From the NCBI GenBank assembly GCA_018713365.1, contig DVOU01000063.1, forward strand, positions 1 through 48,887: a stretch of 48,887 nucleotides of DNA. The letters are read 5' to 3'. Numbering within the stretch: the stretch's first letter is position 1; each line of letters opens with the position of its first letter. The notes beneath the pieces are model-generated. The model was not told the origin of the DNA. It did not search any database and worked only from the letters and a program-made list of their open reading frames with translations. Positions 35,502-43,305 of the stretch are shown one piece after another. The stretch comes from Pullichristensenella excrementipullorum (lineage in GTDB: Bacteria; Bacillota; Clostridia; Christensenellales; Aristaeellaceae). Made by a program: the position numbers and the translations under genes.

Positions 35502-37817
35502 TCAGATGCCGTGCTTTACGCGATCGTGTTCCTCGGCGCGCTTGGCGTCGTTGAAGCGGTCGAGCGTGCCCACCAGATAGCCGGTGATGCGGCGGATGCG
35601 CTCGAAGGGGCCATCCTCCTCGGAGCGGCCGCAGTTGGGGCAGGTGTCGCCAATGATGCCGTTGTAGCCGCACGCGGGGTCGCGGTCCACGGGGTGGTTG
35701 ATGGAGCCGTAGCCGATGCCGCTCTCCTTCATCACCCGCACGATCTTCTCAAAGGCTTCGAGGTTTTGCGTGGTGTCGCCATCCAGTTCCACATAGGAGA
35801 TGTGCCCGGCGTTGGTCAGGGCGTGGTAGGGGGCCTCGATGCGTATCTTCTCCACGGCGCTGATGTCGTAGTACACCGGCACGTGGAAGCTGTTGGTGTA
35901 ATATTCGCGGTCGGTGACGCCGGGTATCTCGCCAAAGAGCCGACGGTCGATCTTCACAAAGCGCCCGGAAAGGCCCTCCGCGGGCGTGGCCAGCAGCGTG
36001 ACGTTCATGCCGGTCTTCCGGCAGGCCTCGTCGCAGCGACGGCGCATGTGGCCGATGATCTCAAGGCCCAGATTGCGGGCCATCTCGCTTTCGCCGTGGT
36101 GTGCGCCCACCAGCGCCTTGAGCGTCTCGGCAAGGCCGATGAAGCCGATGGAGAGCGTGCCGTGCTTGAGAACTTCGCGCACCTCGTCGTCCCAGCCGAG
36201 CTTCTCGCTGTCCAGCCACACGCCCTGTCCCATGAGGAAGGGATAGTTGCGCACGCACTTGCGCGCCTGTATCTCAAAGCGCTCGAAGAGCTGGTCGATG
36301 CACAGGTCGATCATGCGGTCGAGGCCCTCGAAGAACTGTTCGACGTTGTGGTTGGCCTTGATCGCCAGACGCGGCAGGTTGATGGTGGTGAAGCTGAGGT
36401 TGCCGCGGCCGTTGGATATCTGCTTGTCCGGGTCGTGGACGTTGGCCATCACGCGCGTGCGGCAACCCATGTAGGCGATCTCCGTTTCCGGGCAGCCCTC
36501 CTTGTAGTATTCGAGGTTGAAGGGCGCGTCCTGAAAGGAGAAGTTGGGAAACAGCCGCTTGGCCGAGCAGTGCATGGCCAGTTTGAACAGGTCGTAGTTC
36601 GGATCGCCGGGATCGTAGTTGACGCCCTCCTTGACGCGGAAGATCTGGATGGGGAAGATGGGCGTCTCGCCGTTGCCAAGGCCCGCCTCCGTACACAAAA
36701 GCAGGTTGCGGATGGCCAGACGCGCCTCCGGCGAGGTGTCCATGCCGTAGTTGATGGACGAAAACGGCACCTGCGCGCCGGCGCGGGAGTTCATGGTGTT
36801 GAGGTTGTGGATCAGCGCCTCCATGGCCTGATAGGTGGCGCGGTCGGTCTCGGAAACGGCCTTTTTGTGGGCGAAAGCCTGCAACGCCTCGACATCTTCC
36901 GGGGCTGCGCCGCGCGCGCGCAGAAGCTCCGCCTCGGCCTCGCAATAGGCGTCGTTCTGCTCCAGCGTGGGAACAAGGCCGCGTTCGCGCAACTCGTCCA
37001 CAATGGCGCGGCCCTCCTTTTCCGCGTCCTCCATGCCCAGTTTCAGCTCGATGGCGCGGATGAGGTTGTCGCGGTAGCGCTTGCGGAAGGTCTTTTTCAC
37101 GCCCTCGGCCATGGCGTAGTCGAAGTTGACGATGGACTGGCCGCCATGCTGGTCGTTCTGATTGGCCTGAATGGCGATACAGGCCAGCGCCGAATAGGAA
37201 ATGATGTCGTTCGGCTCGCGCAGATAGCCGTGGCCGGTGGAAAAGCCGCCCTCAAACAGCTTGATGAGGTCGATCTGGCAGCAGGTGGTGGTCAGGGTGA
37301 GGAAGTCCATGTCGTGGATGTGGATATCCCCGTTGCGGTGCGCCTCAGCGTGTTCGGGCTTGAGTACGAACATGAGGTTGAACTGCTTGGCACCCTCCGA
37401 GCCGTACTTGAGCATCGCGCCCATGGCGGTGTCGCCATTGATGTTGGCGTTTTCGCGCTTGATGTCGGAATCAATGGCGGCCTTGTTGGTGATGTCCTCG
37501 TAAATGCGCATCAGGCGGGTGTTCATCTCGCGGACGCGGCTGCGCTCGGCGCGGTAGAGGATATAGCTCTTGGCTGTGCGCACAAAGCCGTTCTCGATGA
37601 GTACGCGCTCGACGGTGTCCTGCACCTCTTCCACGGACGGCTCCCCGATGCACTCGTTCTTTTCCAGTTCGTCCAGCACCTGCCTGGTCAGCTGTTCCGC
37701 CGTCTTGATGGTCTTGGCGCTGTTGCAGGCGCGGAACGCCTTCATGATGGCGTCGGTGATCTTCTGCGGATCAAAGGGGACCTTGCGCCCGTCGCGCTTG
37801 ATGATGATGTCGATCAT
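35502..37817 (-). CDS. nrdD: Anaerobic (class III) ribonucleoside-triphosphate reductase
   Basis: A 771-residue glycyl-radical enzyme making dNTPs without oxygen. Residues 1-90 are an ATP-cone allosteric domain (IIKRDGRKVPFDPQKITDAI). The C-terminus holds RITGYLVG with the radical Gly746 and the downstream RFNDAKRAEEHDRVKH. A zinc-type site precedes it with Cys716, Cys726 and Cys729 (CGYNGIIGDTCPNCG); three cysteines are visible rather than four. ATG 37817 has GGAGG 8 bases upstream. No nrdG activase gene is adjacent. Its promoter is overlapped by two NrdR-like boxes and it is divergent from thyX. Confidence 0.96.
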   Translation of the reverse strand: MIDIIIKRDGRKVPFDPQKITDAIMKAFRACNSAKTIKTAEQLTRQVLDELEKNECIGEPSVEEVQDTVERVLIENGFVRTAKSYILYRAERSRVREMNTRLMRIYEDITNKAAIDSDIKRENANINGDTAMGAMLKYGSEGAKQFNLMFVLKPEHAEAHRNGDIHIHDMDFLTLTTTCCQIDLIKLFEGGFSTGHGYLREPNDIISYSALACIAIQANQNDQHGGQSIVNFDYAMAEGVKKTFRKRYRDNLIRAIELKLGMEDAEKEGRAIVDELRERGLVPTLEQNDAYCEAEAELLRARGAAPEDVEALQAFAHKKAVSETDRATYQAMEALIHNLNTMNSRAGAQVPFSSINYGMDTSPEARLAIRNLLLCTEAGLGNGETPIFPIQIFRVKEGVNYDPGDPNYDLFKLAMHCSAKRLFPNFSFQDAPFNLEYYKEGCPETEIAYMGCRTRVMANVHDPDKQISNGRGNLSFTTINLPRLAIKANHNVEQFFEGLDRMIDLCIDQLFERFEIQARKCVRNYPFLMGQGVWLDSEKLGWDDEVREVLKHGTLSIGFIGLAETLKALVGAHHGESEMARNLGLEIIGHMRRRCDEACRKTGMNVTLLATPAEGLSGRFVKIDRRLFGEIPGVTDREYYTNSFHVPVYYDISAVEKIRIEAPYHALTNAGHISYVELDGDTTQNLEAFEKIVRVMKESGIGYGSINHPVDRDPACGYNGIIGDTCPNCGRSEEDGPFERIRRITGYLVGTLDRFNDAKRAEEHDRVKHGI

Positions 37818-37859
37818 TGCCGGAGCCTCCGAAGAATTGTTGGCCGCGAAAGCGTGCAG

Positions 37860-37875
37860 ACCCATTATATTGTGG
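37860..37875 (-). promoter_or_regulatory. NrdR-like box overlapping nrdD -10
   Basis: Minus strand CCACAATATAATGGGT matches the ACACWATATATWGTGT consensus at 13 of 16 positions by eye and covers the TATAAT box. Confidence 0.55.
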
Positions 37876-37893
37876 TCTATGGCGTTTTGTCAA
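37864..37893 (-). promoter_or_regulatory. Promoter of nrdD
   Basis: Minus strand TTGACA (37893-37888), 18-base spacer, TATAAT (37869-37864), 47 bases before the start codon. Confidence 0.85.
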
Positions 37894-37908
37894 CACAAAA
37901 TATGGTAT
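37893..37908 (-). promoter_or_regulatory. NrdR-like box upstream of nrdD -35
   Basis: Minus strand ATACCATATTTTGTGT, 13 of 16 against the consensus by eye. Its centre is 33 bases (about three helix turns) from the other box, the paired arrangement known for NrdR repression. Confidence 0.55.
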
Positions 37909-38024
37909 CAAAAAGGAAATTCATAGTTTTGTCATACTGTGTTCGACTGGCCTTGCGGACGGCGCGAATGCGCAGCAAGCAGTATTCTAACACAGAATGC
38001 CGCGCGATTCAAGCAAAAATTCGC

Positions 38025-38053
38025 TTGCATTTTGACGAAAAAAACGCTATCAT
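38025..38053 (+). promoter_or_regulatory. Promoter of thyX
   Basis: TTGCAT (38025-38030), 17-base spacer, TATCAT (38048-38053). The rest of the 37818-38081 gap holds the nrdD control region; nothing else is seen. Confidence 0.6.
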
Positions 38054-38081
38054 TGGAGAGGTATCGACAGGAGGGATGTCT

Positions 38082-39365
38082 ATGAAGGCAGGAACGGCGA
38101 CCCTGTTGCATTTTAACGGCGAGGCCCGCAGGATCGTGGCCTCCGCCGGGCGCATTTCCACCACGGACGGTTCGGCGCTCGAGGTGCTTGCAAAGAGCGA
38201 CGGCGGGGAAAAGGATCTGCGCCTCATCGGCAAGGTGCTTTCCTCCGGGCACCGCTCCGTGCTTGAACATCAGATGCTCTCCATCGCCTTTGACGATGTA
38301 TCGGTGCTGGTGGAGCAGTTCGCCATCGAGTTTCGCCTTGCCTCGTTCACGGTCAAATCGCGCCGCTATGTGGACTTTTCCGGCGCGGGTTTCGTGCTGC
38401 CGGAGGGCGCGCCGGAGGGCTTTGCAGCGCGCATGGAGGCGCTCTTTGCCCTCTACGGCCGCCTGCTCTCCCTCGGCGTGCCGCGCGAGGACGCGCGCTT
38501 TGTGCTGCCGTACTGCTTCCGCAGCAACTTCTACATGACGCTCAACGCCCGCGAGTTTGTCCACATGGTGCGCGCCATGCTCTACGGGCGCGGTTCGCGC
38601 TGGGCGGAGATCCGCGCGCTGGGCGCGTCGCTGAAGGAACAGTTTGAGCTGGTCTATCCCGGCACGGTGGGCGAGGGCGAGGCCGAGACTTTTGCGGATG
38701 CCGCCCCGGTCTTCCAGAGCGGCAGGGCCGTCTCCGGCAGCGCCCGCCTGCTCTCCAGGCCGGACTGCGGTCCCTTATTGGAGATGGCGGCAAAGTTTGC
38801 CGGGGAAGAAAACAGGCCCGAGTCCCTTTTGAACGCCGAACGCCCCCGCGCGCTGGAGCTTTTGAACTTTGTCTTTGGTGTGCGCGATGTATCGCTGGCC
38901 TGCGTAACGCACTTTGCCCGCCACCGCATGCAGTCGCCGCTGTTCATGCCCACGCTGGACGCGCTCGCGCGCGGCAACTACGTGCTGCCGGAGACGGTGG
39001 CGGCCATCCCTGAGGCGCGCGAAGCCTACGAGTCCGCCTTCCGCGAGCAGGCGGACTTTGCCCGTGACATGGTCGCGCGCGGCCTGCGGGCGGAAGACGC
39101 CGCCTACTGCGCCCTCAGCGGCCACACGGCGGACATACTCTTTGCCATGAACGCCCGCGAACTTCTGCACTTTTTCAAACTGCGCACCTGCGAGCGCGCC
39201 CAGTGGGAGATCCGCGCCGTGGCGCGGCAAATGCTCCGGCAGCTGCGCGCCTGCGAAGGCGAACTGTTTGATGGCTATGGGCCGAGCTGTCTGGTGACGG
39301 GCCATTGCCCCGAGGGGCGGCTCTCCTGCGGCCATCCGCGCAAGCGGGGAGAGGAGGACTTATGA
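38082..39365 (+). CDS. thyX: FAD-dependent thymidylate synthase, two ThyX-like domains
   Basis: A 427-residue protein, about twice the usual ThyX length of 220-250. Domain 1 (about 10-190) has SGHRSVLEHQMLSIAF with His57, then FRLASFTVKSRRYVDF (SRRY, 93-96). Domain 2 (about 255-400) has the start of the ThyX signature as RHRMQS (280-285) and the C-terminal RTCERAQWEIR (Gln374-Arg378). In single-domain ThyX the motif RHRxxSxNExSxRY is continuous; here its two halves lie in different domains. ThyX converts dUMP to dTMP with methylenetetrahydrofolate and FADH2. ATG 38082 is 7 bases after AGGAGG; ATG 38076 is too close. Divergent from nrdD and overlapping the next gene. Confidence 0.85.
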   Translation: MKAGTATLLHFNGEARRIVASAGRISTTDGSALEVLAKSDGGEKDLRLIGKVLSSGHRSVLEHQMLSIAFDDVSVLVEQFAIEFRLASFTVKSRRYVDFSGAGFVLPEGAPEGFAARMEALFALYGRLLSLGVPREDARFVLPYCFRSNFYMTLNAREFVHMVRAMLYGRGSRWAEIRALGASLKEQFELVYPGTVGEGEAETFADAAPVFQSGRAVSGSARLLSRPDCGPLLEMAAKFAGEENRPESLLNAERPRALELLNFVFGVRDVSLACVTHFARHRMQSPLFMPTLDALARGNYVLPETVAAIPEAREAYESAFREQADFARDMVARGLRAEDAAYCALSGHTADILFAMNARELLHFFKLRTCERAQWEIRAVARQMLRQLRACEGELFDGYGPSCLVTGHCPEGRLSCGHPRKRGEEDL

Positions 39366-40057
39366 ACAACACCCGCGGCATCCCGCGCGTCGGCCTGTTG
39401 CCTTACAGCCGTGACGACGGCAGCCAGTACTTTCCGCAGGACTATCTGGACGCCATAGAGATGATCGGCGCCGAGATGGTGCCGGTGATGCACGATACGC
39501 CGCTGGACACGCTCTATCCGCTGGTCATCAGCATGGACGCGATGATCTTCAGCGGCGGCTGCGACATCGACCCCGTCCACTACGGCTGCGCTCACGAGCC
39601 GGGCTGCGGCCGCATCGACCCGCGCCGCGATCAGACCGAGCTGGCGCTCTTTGATCTGGTGCTGAGCCGGAACATTCCCGCGCTTGGCATCTGCCGTGGC
39701 GTGCAGCTCATCAACGTCGCCCTTGGCGGCACGTTGAAGCAGGACATCTCCGGCCATCGCGTCTCGGAGACCTCGGACGATCCCATCCGGCACGACGTGC
39801 GCCTTTCGCCCGGCTCGCGGCTGGCGGCGCTCGCGGAAAGCCCCGTCGCGCGCGTCAACAGCTATCACCATCAGGTGATCGACCGCGTGGCGGACGGTCT
39901 GACCGTCACCGCCCGCTCGACCGACGGCGAGATCGAGGCTGTGGAGCTGCCGGGCGAGCGCTTCTTCGTGGGCGTGCAGTGGCACCCGGAGAAGTCGCTC
40001 AGGGACGACGCCTTTTCCGCCAATATCTTCAAAGCCCTGCGCGCGGCCATGCGCTGA
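39362..40057 (+). CDS. Class I glutamine amidotransferase-like hydrolase (peptidase C26, PuuD-like)
   Basis: A 231-residue stand-alone glutaminase-fold hydrolase. PALGICRGVQLINVALGG carries the nucleophile Cys, and FVGVQWHPEKS the catalytic His-Glu pair. FSGGCDIDPVHYG and the closing NIFKAL match gamma-glutamyl-GABA hydrolase (PuuD) and related C26 peptidases. The likely reaction is release of glutamate from a gamma-glutamyl compound. Given coupling to the folate-using thyX, a folylpolyglutamate hydrolase role is possible but only a guess. ATG 39362 overlaps the thyX stop as ATGA, with AGGAGG 5 bases upstream. Confidence 0.88.
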   Translation: MNNTRGIPRVGLLPYSRDDGSQYFPQDYLDAIEMIGAEMVPVMHDTPLDTLYPLVISMDAMIFSGGCDIDPVHYGCAHEPGCGRIDPRRDQTELALFDLVLSRNIPALGICRGVQLINVALGGTLKQDISGHRVSETSDDPIRHDVRLSPGSRLAALAESPVARVNSYHHQVIDRVADGLTVTARSTDGEIEAVELPGERFFVGVQWHPEKSLRDDAFSANIFKALRAAMR

Positions 40058-40064
40058 CGAACAT

Positions 40065-40099
40065 AAAAAGCGGCCCGTCTCCATCGCGGAGGCGGGCCG
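40065..40099. terminator. Bidirectional terminator
   Basis: CGGCCCGTCTCC (40071-40082) pairs with GGAGGCGGGCCG (40088-40099), 11 of 12 pairs, loop ATCGC. On the minus strand the stem is followed by CTTTTT. Confidence 0.88.
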
Positions 40100-40111
40100 T
40101 CGCCGTGCCGA

Positions 40112-40876
40112 TCACAGACTGACGCGATTTTTCAGCAGCCATGCGCTGAGGAACGCGGAAAGCGCCACCACGAGCGCGCTCTGTAAAAGCGAGGGCAGGA
40201 GCAGGCGAGCGTAGGAAACGGCGAAGCCGGTCTCCAGGGCGTTGTAGACATACAGCCCGGAGATGAAGGACAGGCCGTAGACAATGGCGCAGAACAGCGC
40301 GAAGGAGAGAAAGCCCCGCCCCCTGCGGCTGTTGAGGACAGTAGCGCTGATGGTGATGGCCAGATAGGCCACGCCCACATAGGAGAGCAGCTGCAAAAAC
40401 ATCTGCGCAAACGTTAGCGCCACGCTGAGCAGCACTTCGTGGATGGACACGCCCTGCTGCATCATCATGGCGTCGAAGAGCATGAAATAGCCCTCCCATT
40501 CGCCGTAGGCCTCCGCGACCAGAGGAATGTCCACGGCAAGCAGCGACAAGGTCAGCGCCGTGAAAAGCACGGAAAGCGTCAGCGTGAACAGGAGCTTGGA
40601 GACGATGACCGCGAGCGTGCTGTTGGGCGTCATGAAGATCAGGTAGCTGGACTTGCGCTTCAACTCTCCTGAGTAGGAGGATACGCCGAAGATGAACACG
40701 GCGAGGGAAGAAGCGGCCATGGCAAACGTCAGCAGGGACAAAGAGACGATCACGTCCGTGTCCGCCTCGCGCGCGATGCTGATGAGGAAGTAAGCCTCGA
40801 TGGCGGCGATCACCGCCAGCAGCACCAACAGCGCCGTGCGGTTTTTGCGCAATTCGTATTTGACCAGTTTAAGCAT
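40112..40876 (-). CDS. ABC transporter permease
   Basis: A 254-residue membrane protein with six hydrophobic segments, starting LKLVKYELRKNRTALLVLLAVIAAIEAYFLI and with a cytosolic loop SGELKRKSSYLIFMTPNS typical of ABC-2-type permeases. Substrate unknown; such pairs often export peptides or drugs or control membrane stress. ATG 40876 lies 8 bases inside the upstream ATPase gene and has GGAAGGT before it. Last gene of the leftward Nudix-recX-ABC operon. Confidence 0.82.
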   Translation of the reverse strand: MLKLVKYELRKNRTALLVLLAVIAAIEAYFLISIAREADTDVIVSLSLLTFAMAASSLAVFIFGVSSYSGELKRKSSYLIFMTPNSTLAVIVSKLLFTLTLSVLFTALTLSLLAVDIPLVAEAYGEWEGYFMLFDAMMMQQGVSIHEVLLSVALTFAQMFLQLLSYVGVAYLAITISATVLNSRRGRGFLSFALFCAIVYGLSFISGLYVYNALETGFAVSYARLLLPSLLQSALVVALSAFLSAWLLKNRVSL

Positions 40877-41579
40877 GACCTTCCACACCGCCTTCCCCGT
40901 AGATGCGCCGGTACATCTCCACGATGCCGACGCCGTACTGTTCGCGGATGCGCTGTGCCGGGCTGGCCAGCGCCACCGCGCCGTTCAACATGAACACCGC
41001 GTCGTCGATCATCTCCTCCAGTTCGTCCACCAGATGGCTGGAAACGATGAGCGTGCGCTCGGCAGTATGCTCCTTGCGGATGAGCGCCAGCGTGCGCTCG
41101 CGGGCAATGATGTCGATGCCGTTGAGCGGCTCGTCGAGCATGATGAGCCGGCTGTCGCGCGCGAACGTCAGCGCCAGCTTGACCTTTGCCACCATGCCCG
41201 AGGACATGGTGCGTATCTTCGCTTTGGGGTCGAGGCGCTCTTCCTCCAGCGCGCGCAGGTAGCGCTCCATGGAGAAATCGTCGAAAAAGTCCCGGTAATA
41301 GCGCCCCGCGTCCATGGCGCTCATGTAGTTGTAGAAATAGGCCTCCGTGGGCATGTAGGCGATCCGGCGCTTGGTGGAAGGGCCGATCTTCTCGCCGTCA
41401 AAGGCGATTTCGCCCGCAGTGGGGCTGACCAGCCCGGCGATCATCTTCATCAGCGTCGTCTTGCCGCTGCCGTTTGGCCCCAGCAGGGCGACCAGATGGC
41501 CGTCTTCCACGTTCAGCGTGGCGTCGCTGACCGCGATTTTGTTGCCATATTGCTTCGTCACATGGGTGATTTCGAGCAT
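40869..41579 (-). CDS. ABC transporter ATP-binding protein
   Basis: A 236-residue ABC ATPase. Walker A is GPNGSGKTT (about 34-42), the signature is the unusual SSGMVAKVKLAL instead of LSGGQ, Walker B is LIMLDEPLNGID and the H-loop lies in SSHLVDELEEM. The short length without extra domains fits GntR-type or bacteriocin/stress export pairs. It powers the permease encoded directly downstream with an 8-base overlap. GGAGG is 7 bases before ATG 41579. Confidence 0.93.
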   Translation of the reverse strand: MLEITHVTKQYGNKIAVSDATLNVEDGHLVALLGPNGSGKTTLMKMIAGLVSPTAGEIAFDGEKIGPSTKRRIAYMPTEAYFYNYMSAMDAGRYYRDFFDDFSMERYLRALEEERLDPKAKIRTMSSGMVAKVKLALTFARDSRLIMLDEPLNGIDIIARERTLALIRKEHTAERTLIVSSHLVDELEEMIDDAVFMLNGAVALASPAQRIREQYGVGIVEMYRRIYGEGGVEGHA

Positions 41580-41598
41580 ATGCTTTCCTCCGTCATGT

Positions 41599-42228
41599 TC
41601 ATTCGTCCCATTCGTCCGCTTCCCACACCTTGTCCACCGCCGCGCGCACGGCTTCCCAGGAAAAGCCCCGCCGCGCCAGCGCCTGCGAGAGCTTTGCGCG
41701 GCCCTCGCGGGCGGAGAGCTGCGCGTATCTGCGCAAAAGCGAGCGCGCCGCCGCCTGCGCAGCCTGCGCCTGCTGCTCGTCGTCGAGCGCGCCCAGCGCC
41801 GCCTCCGCGTCCTCCTCGGCGACGCCCTTGGCGCGCAGCTTGCGGCGCACGGCGTAGACGCCCACGGGCCGCGCGGCGCTGACCTCCACGGCGCGCTCGG
41901 CATAGCGGCGGTCATCCACAAGGCCGCTGTCGGCGAGGCGGTCGAGCGTCGCTTCCACCGCTGCGGGCACAAACCCGCGCGCCAGCAGCGAGCGCCGCAG
42001 TTCCTCCCGCGTGCGCGCGCAGAGGTCGAGGCTGTTCAGGGCCGCCTCGTAGGCGTCGGCCCGCTGTGCCTCGGCCACCTGCGCGGCGTATTCCTCCACG
42101 TCAATATCGTCGCCCGCCTGAAGCGGCAGGGCCTTGAAGTGTTTGAGGCGCACCTTCATGGGCGGGGCGTCGTCAAAAGACAGGAGCGCCACGCCGCGAA
42201 AAACGCGAACTTCCGTCACCGTAGACAT
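41599..42228 (-). CDS. recX: Regulatory protein RecX
   Basis: A 209-residue modulator of RecA filaments. The RecX core of repeated three-helix units is visible: ALNSLDLCARTREELRRSLLARGFVPAAVEATLDRLADSGLVDDRRYAERAV and VRRKLRAKGVAEEDAEAAL. The N-terminal 50 residues are a beta-rich extension seen in Bacillota members. recA is not in the window. AGGAGG is 6 bases before ATG 42228. It follows the Nudix gene by 9 bases. Confidence 0.88.
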   Translation of the reverse strand: MSTVTEVRVFRGVALLSFDDAPPMKVRLKHFKALPLQAGDDIDVEEYAAQVAEAQRADAYEAALNSLDLCARTREELRRSLLARGFVPAAVEATLDRLADSGLVDDRRYAERAVEVSAARPVGVYAVRRKLRAKGVAEEDAEAALGALDDEQQAQAAQAAARSLLRRYAQLSAREGRAKLSQALARRGFSWEAVRAAVDKVWEADEWDE

Positions 42229-42237
42229 ACTTGCCTC

Positions 42238-43134
42238 CTAATCGAACAGCGGCTGCCAGTTCTCATCCGCCGCTGCGGCAAGGCACATGCGCACCTGCGC
42301 CTCGGTGGTCTTGCTCGTTGCCAGCGGAGGAAGTTCTTCTGCGCGGAAAAAGCCGCTGCGCACCGTCTCGATGTTGGCCTGAAACTCGCCGGACACCCGC
42401 TCGCAAAGCACAAAGACCTTGACGATGCCGATGGCCAGCGTCGGACCGTTGTGCAGGTTGTGTTCCTGCAGGGCGATGAGGCGGCGGGGGAGTACCTTCA
42501 GCCCCGCTTCCTCAAACGCCTCCTTGGCGGTGTTTTGGGAGATGGTGGTGTCCACGTCCATCCAGCCGCCGGGCAGCGCCCACAGGCCGGTGTTCTCCTC
42601 TACCAGAAGGATGCGCCCGTCCTCGACGATGGCGGCGCGCGTGTCGATCTTCGGCGTCTGATAGCCGGTCTCGCACAAAAACACATCGCGCACAGTCTTT
42701 TCCGGCAGGCCGCTGCCGCGCGAAAGCATCTTCGCCGCCAGTTCGCGCAGGCGCGCGAAGCGCTCAAGGTCGTAAGGGTCTTTGGAATAGGCCAGCCCCG
42801 CCTGGGCGATGAACTGCATCTCCACGGCGGTCTGCATCCATGCAAGGCCGTCGTAGACGTCCTCGCGCCTTGTCAGCAGCTCGACCAGCTCGTAAGGCGC
42901 GCGCAGATAGTGCGTGGCGCGGGCATGGCGCGCAGGCACGCCCTTCCACAGGGCCAGCGCGCAAAAAAAGCCCGCCGCGAAAGCCGCGTCCACCGCTTCC
43001 GGCGCGGCGCTGACAAACAGCGCGCCCGCGCGCGCCGCTCCCACCTCGCAGGCGGCCCCCAACGCCTCCAACTGCTCCCGTGGGGCGTCCCTGAGCAGTT
43101 CTTGCGTATCAAAGACGAACGTATCGTATCGCAT
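42238..43134 (-). CDS. Nudix hydrolase with vestigial HAD-like N-terminal region
   Basis: A 298-residue protein in three parts. Residues 1-95 look like a shortened HAD phosphatase: YDTFVFDTQELLRDAPREQLEAL recalls the first motif but lacks DxDGT, and AAGFFCALALWKGVPARHARATHYLRAPYELVELL recalls the last HAD strand. Residues 97-140 (LAWMQTAVEMQFIAQAGLAYSKDPYDLERF) are the Nudix N-terminal helix pair of YjhB-type proteins. Residues 165-298 are a Nudix domain with GGWMDVDTTISQNTAKEAFEEAGL (189-212), where the usual RE is KE. Probable nucleoside-diphosphate-derivative hydrolase. GGAGGG is 6 bases before ATG 43134. First gene of its operon. Confidence 0.85.
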   Translation of the reverse strand: MRYDTFVFDTQELLRDAPREQLEALGAACEVGAARAGALFVSAAPEAVDAAFAAGFFCALALWKGVPARHARATHYLRAPYELVELLTRREDVYDGLAWMQTAVEMQFIAQAGLAYSKDPYDLERFARLRELAAKMLSRGSGLPEKTVRDVFLCETGYQTPKIDTRAAIVEDGRILLVEENTGLWALPGGWMDVDTTISQNTAKEAFEEAGLKVLPRRLIALQEHNLHNGPTLAIGIVKVFVLCERVSGEFQANIETVRSGFFRAEELPPLATSKTTEAQVRMCLAAAADENWQPLFD

Positions 43135-43152
43135 GCGCGTCCCTCCGCGGCG

Positions 43153-43181
43153 ATTATAGCAGAGCCGCGCGCGACAATCAA
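43153..43181 (-). promoter_or_regulatory. Promoter of Nudix-recX-ABC operon
   Basis: Minus strand TTGATT (43181-43176), 17-base spacer, TATAAT (43158-43153). Confidence 0.78.
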
Positions 43182-43241
43182 CGTAGAAAGGATTAAAGTC
43201 CCATAAGAACAGGGCATTCGCCGCAGATAACGCCCGCGGTC

Positions 43242-43271
43242 TTGACGGAAGTACGCAAAATATGGTATGAT
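43242..43271 (+). promoter_or_regulatory. Promoter of yebC-murI
   Basis: TTGACG (43242-43247), 18-base spacer, TATGAT (43266-43271). Confidence 0.72.
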
Positions 43272-43305
43272 AAGGCGTATCAACCGATCATTGGAGGGAT
43301 CGTCC

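Noticed and set aside
35499..38081. Very long plus-strand open frame antisense to nrdD
   Set aside because: It is the GC-rich mirror of nrdD codons. The stretch before thyX has no ribosome site and a His/Val/Gly-rich composition typical of antisense frames; only the part from 38082 (thyX) is real.
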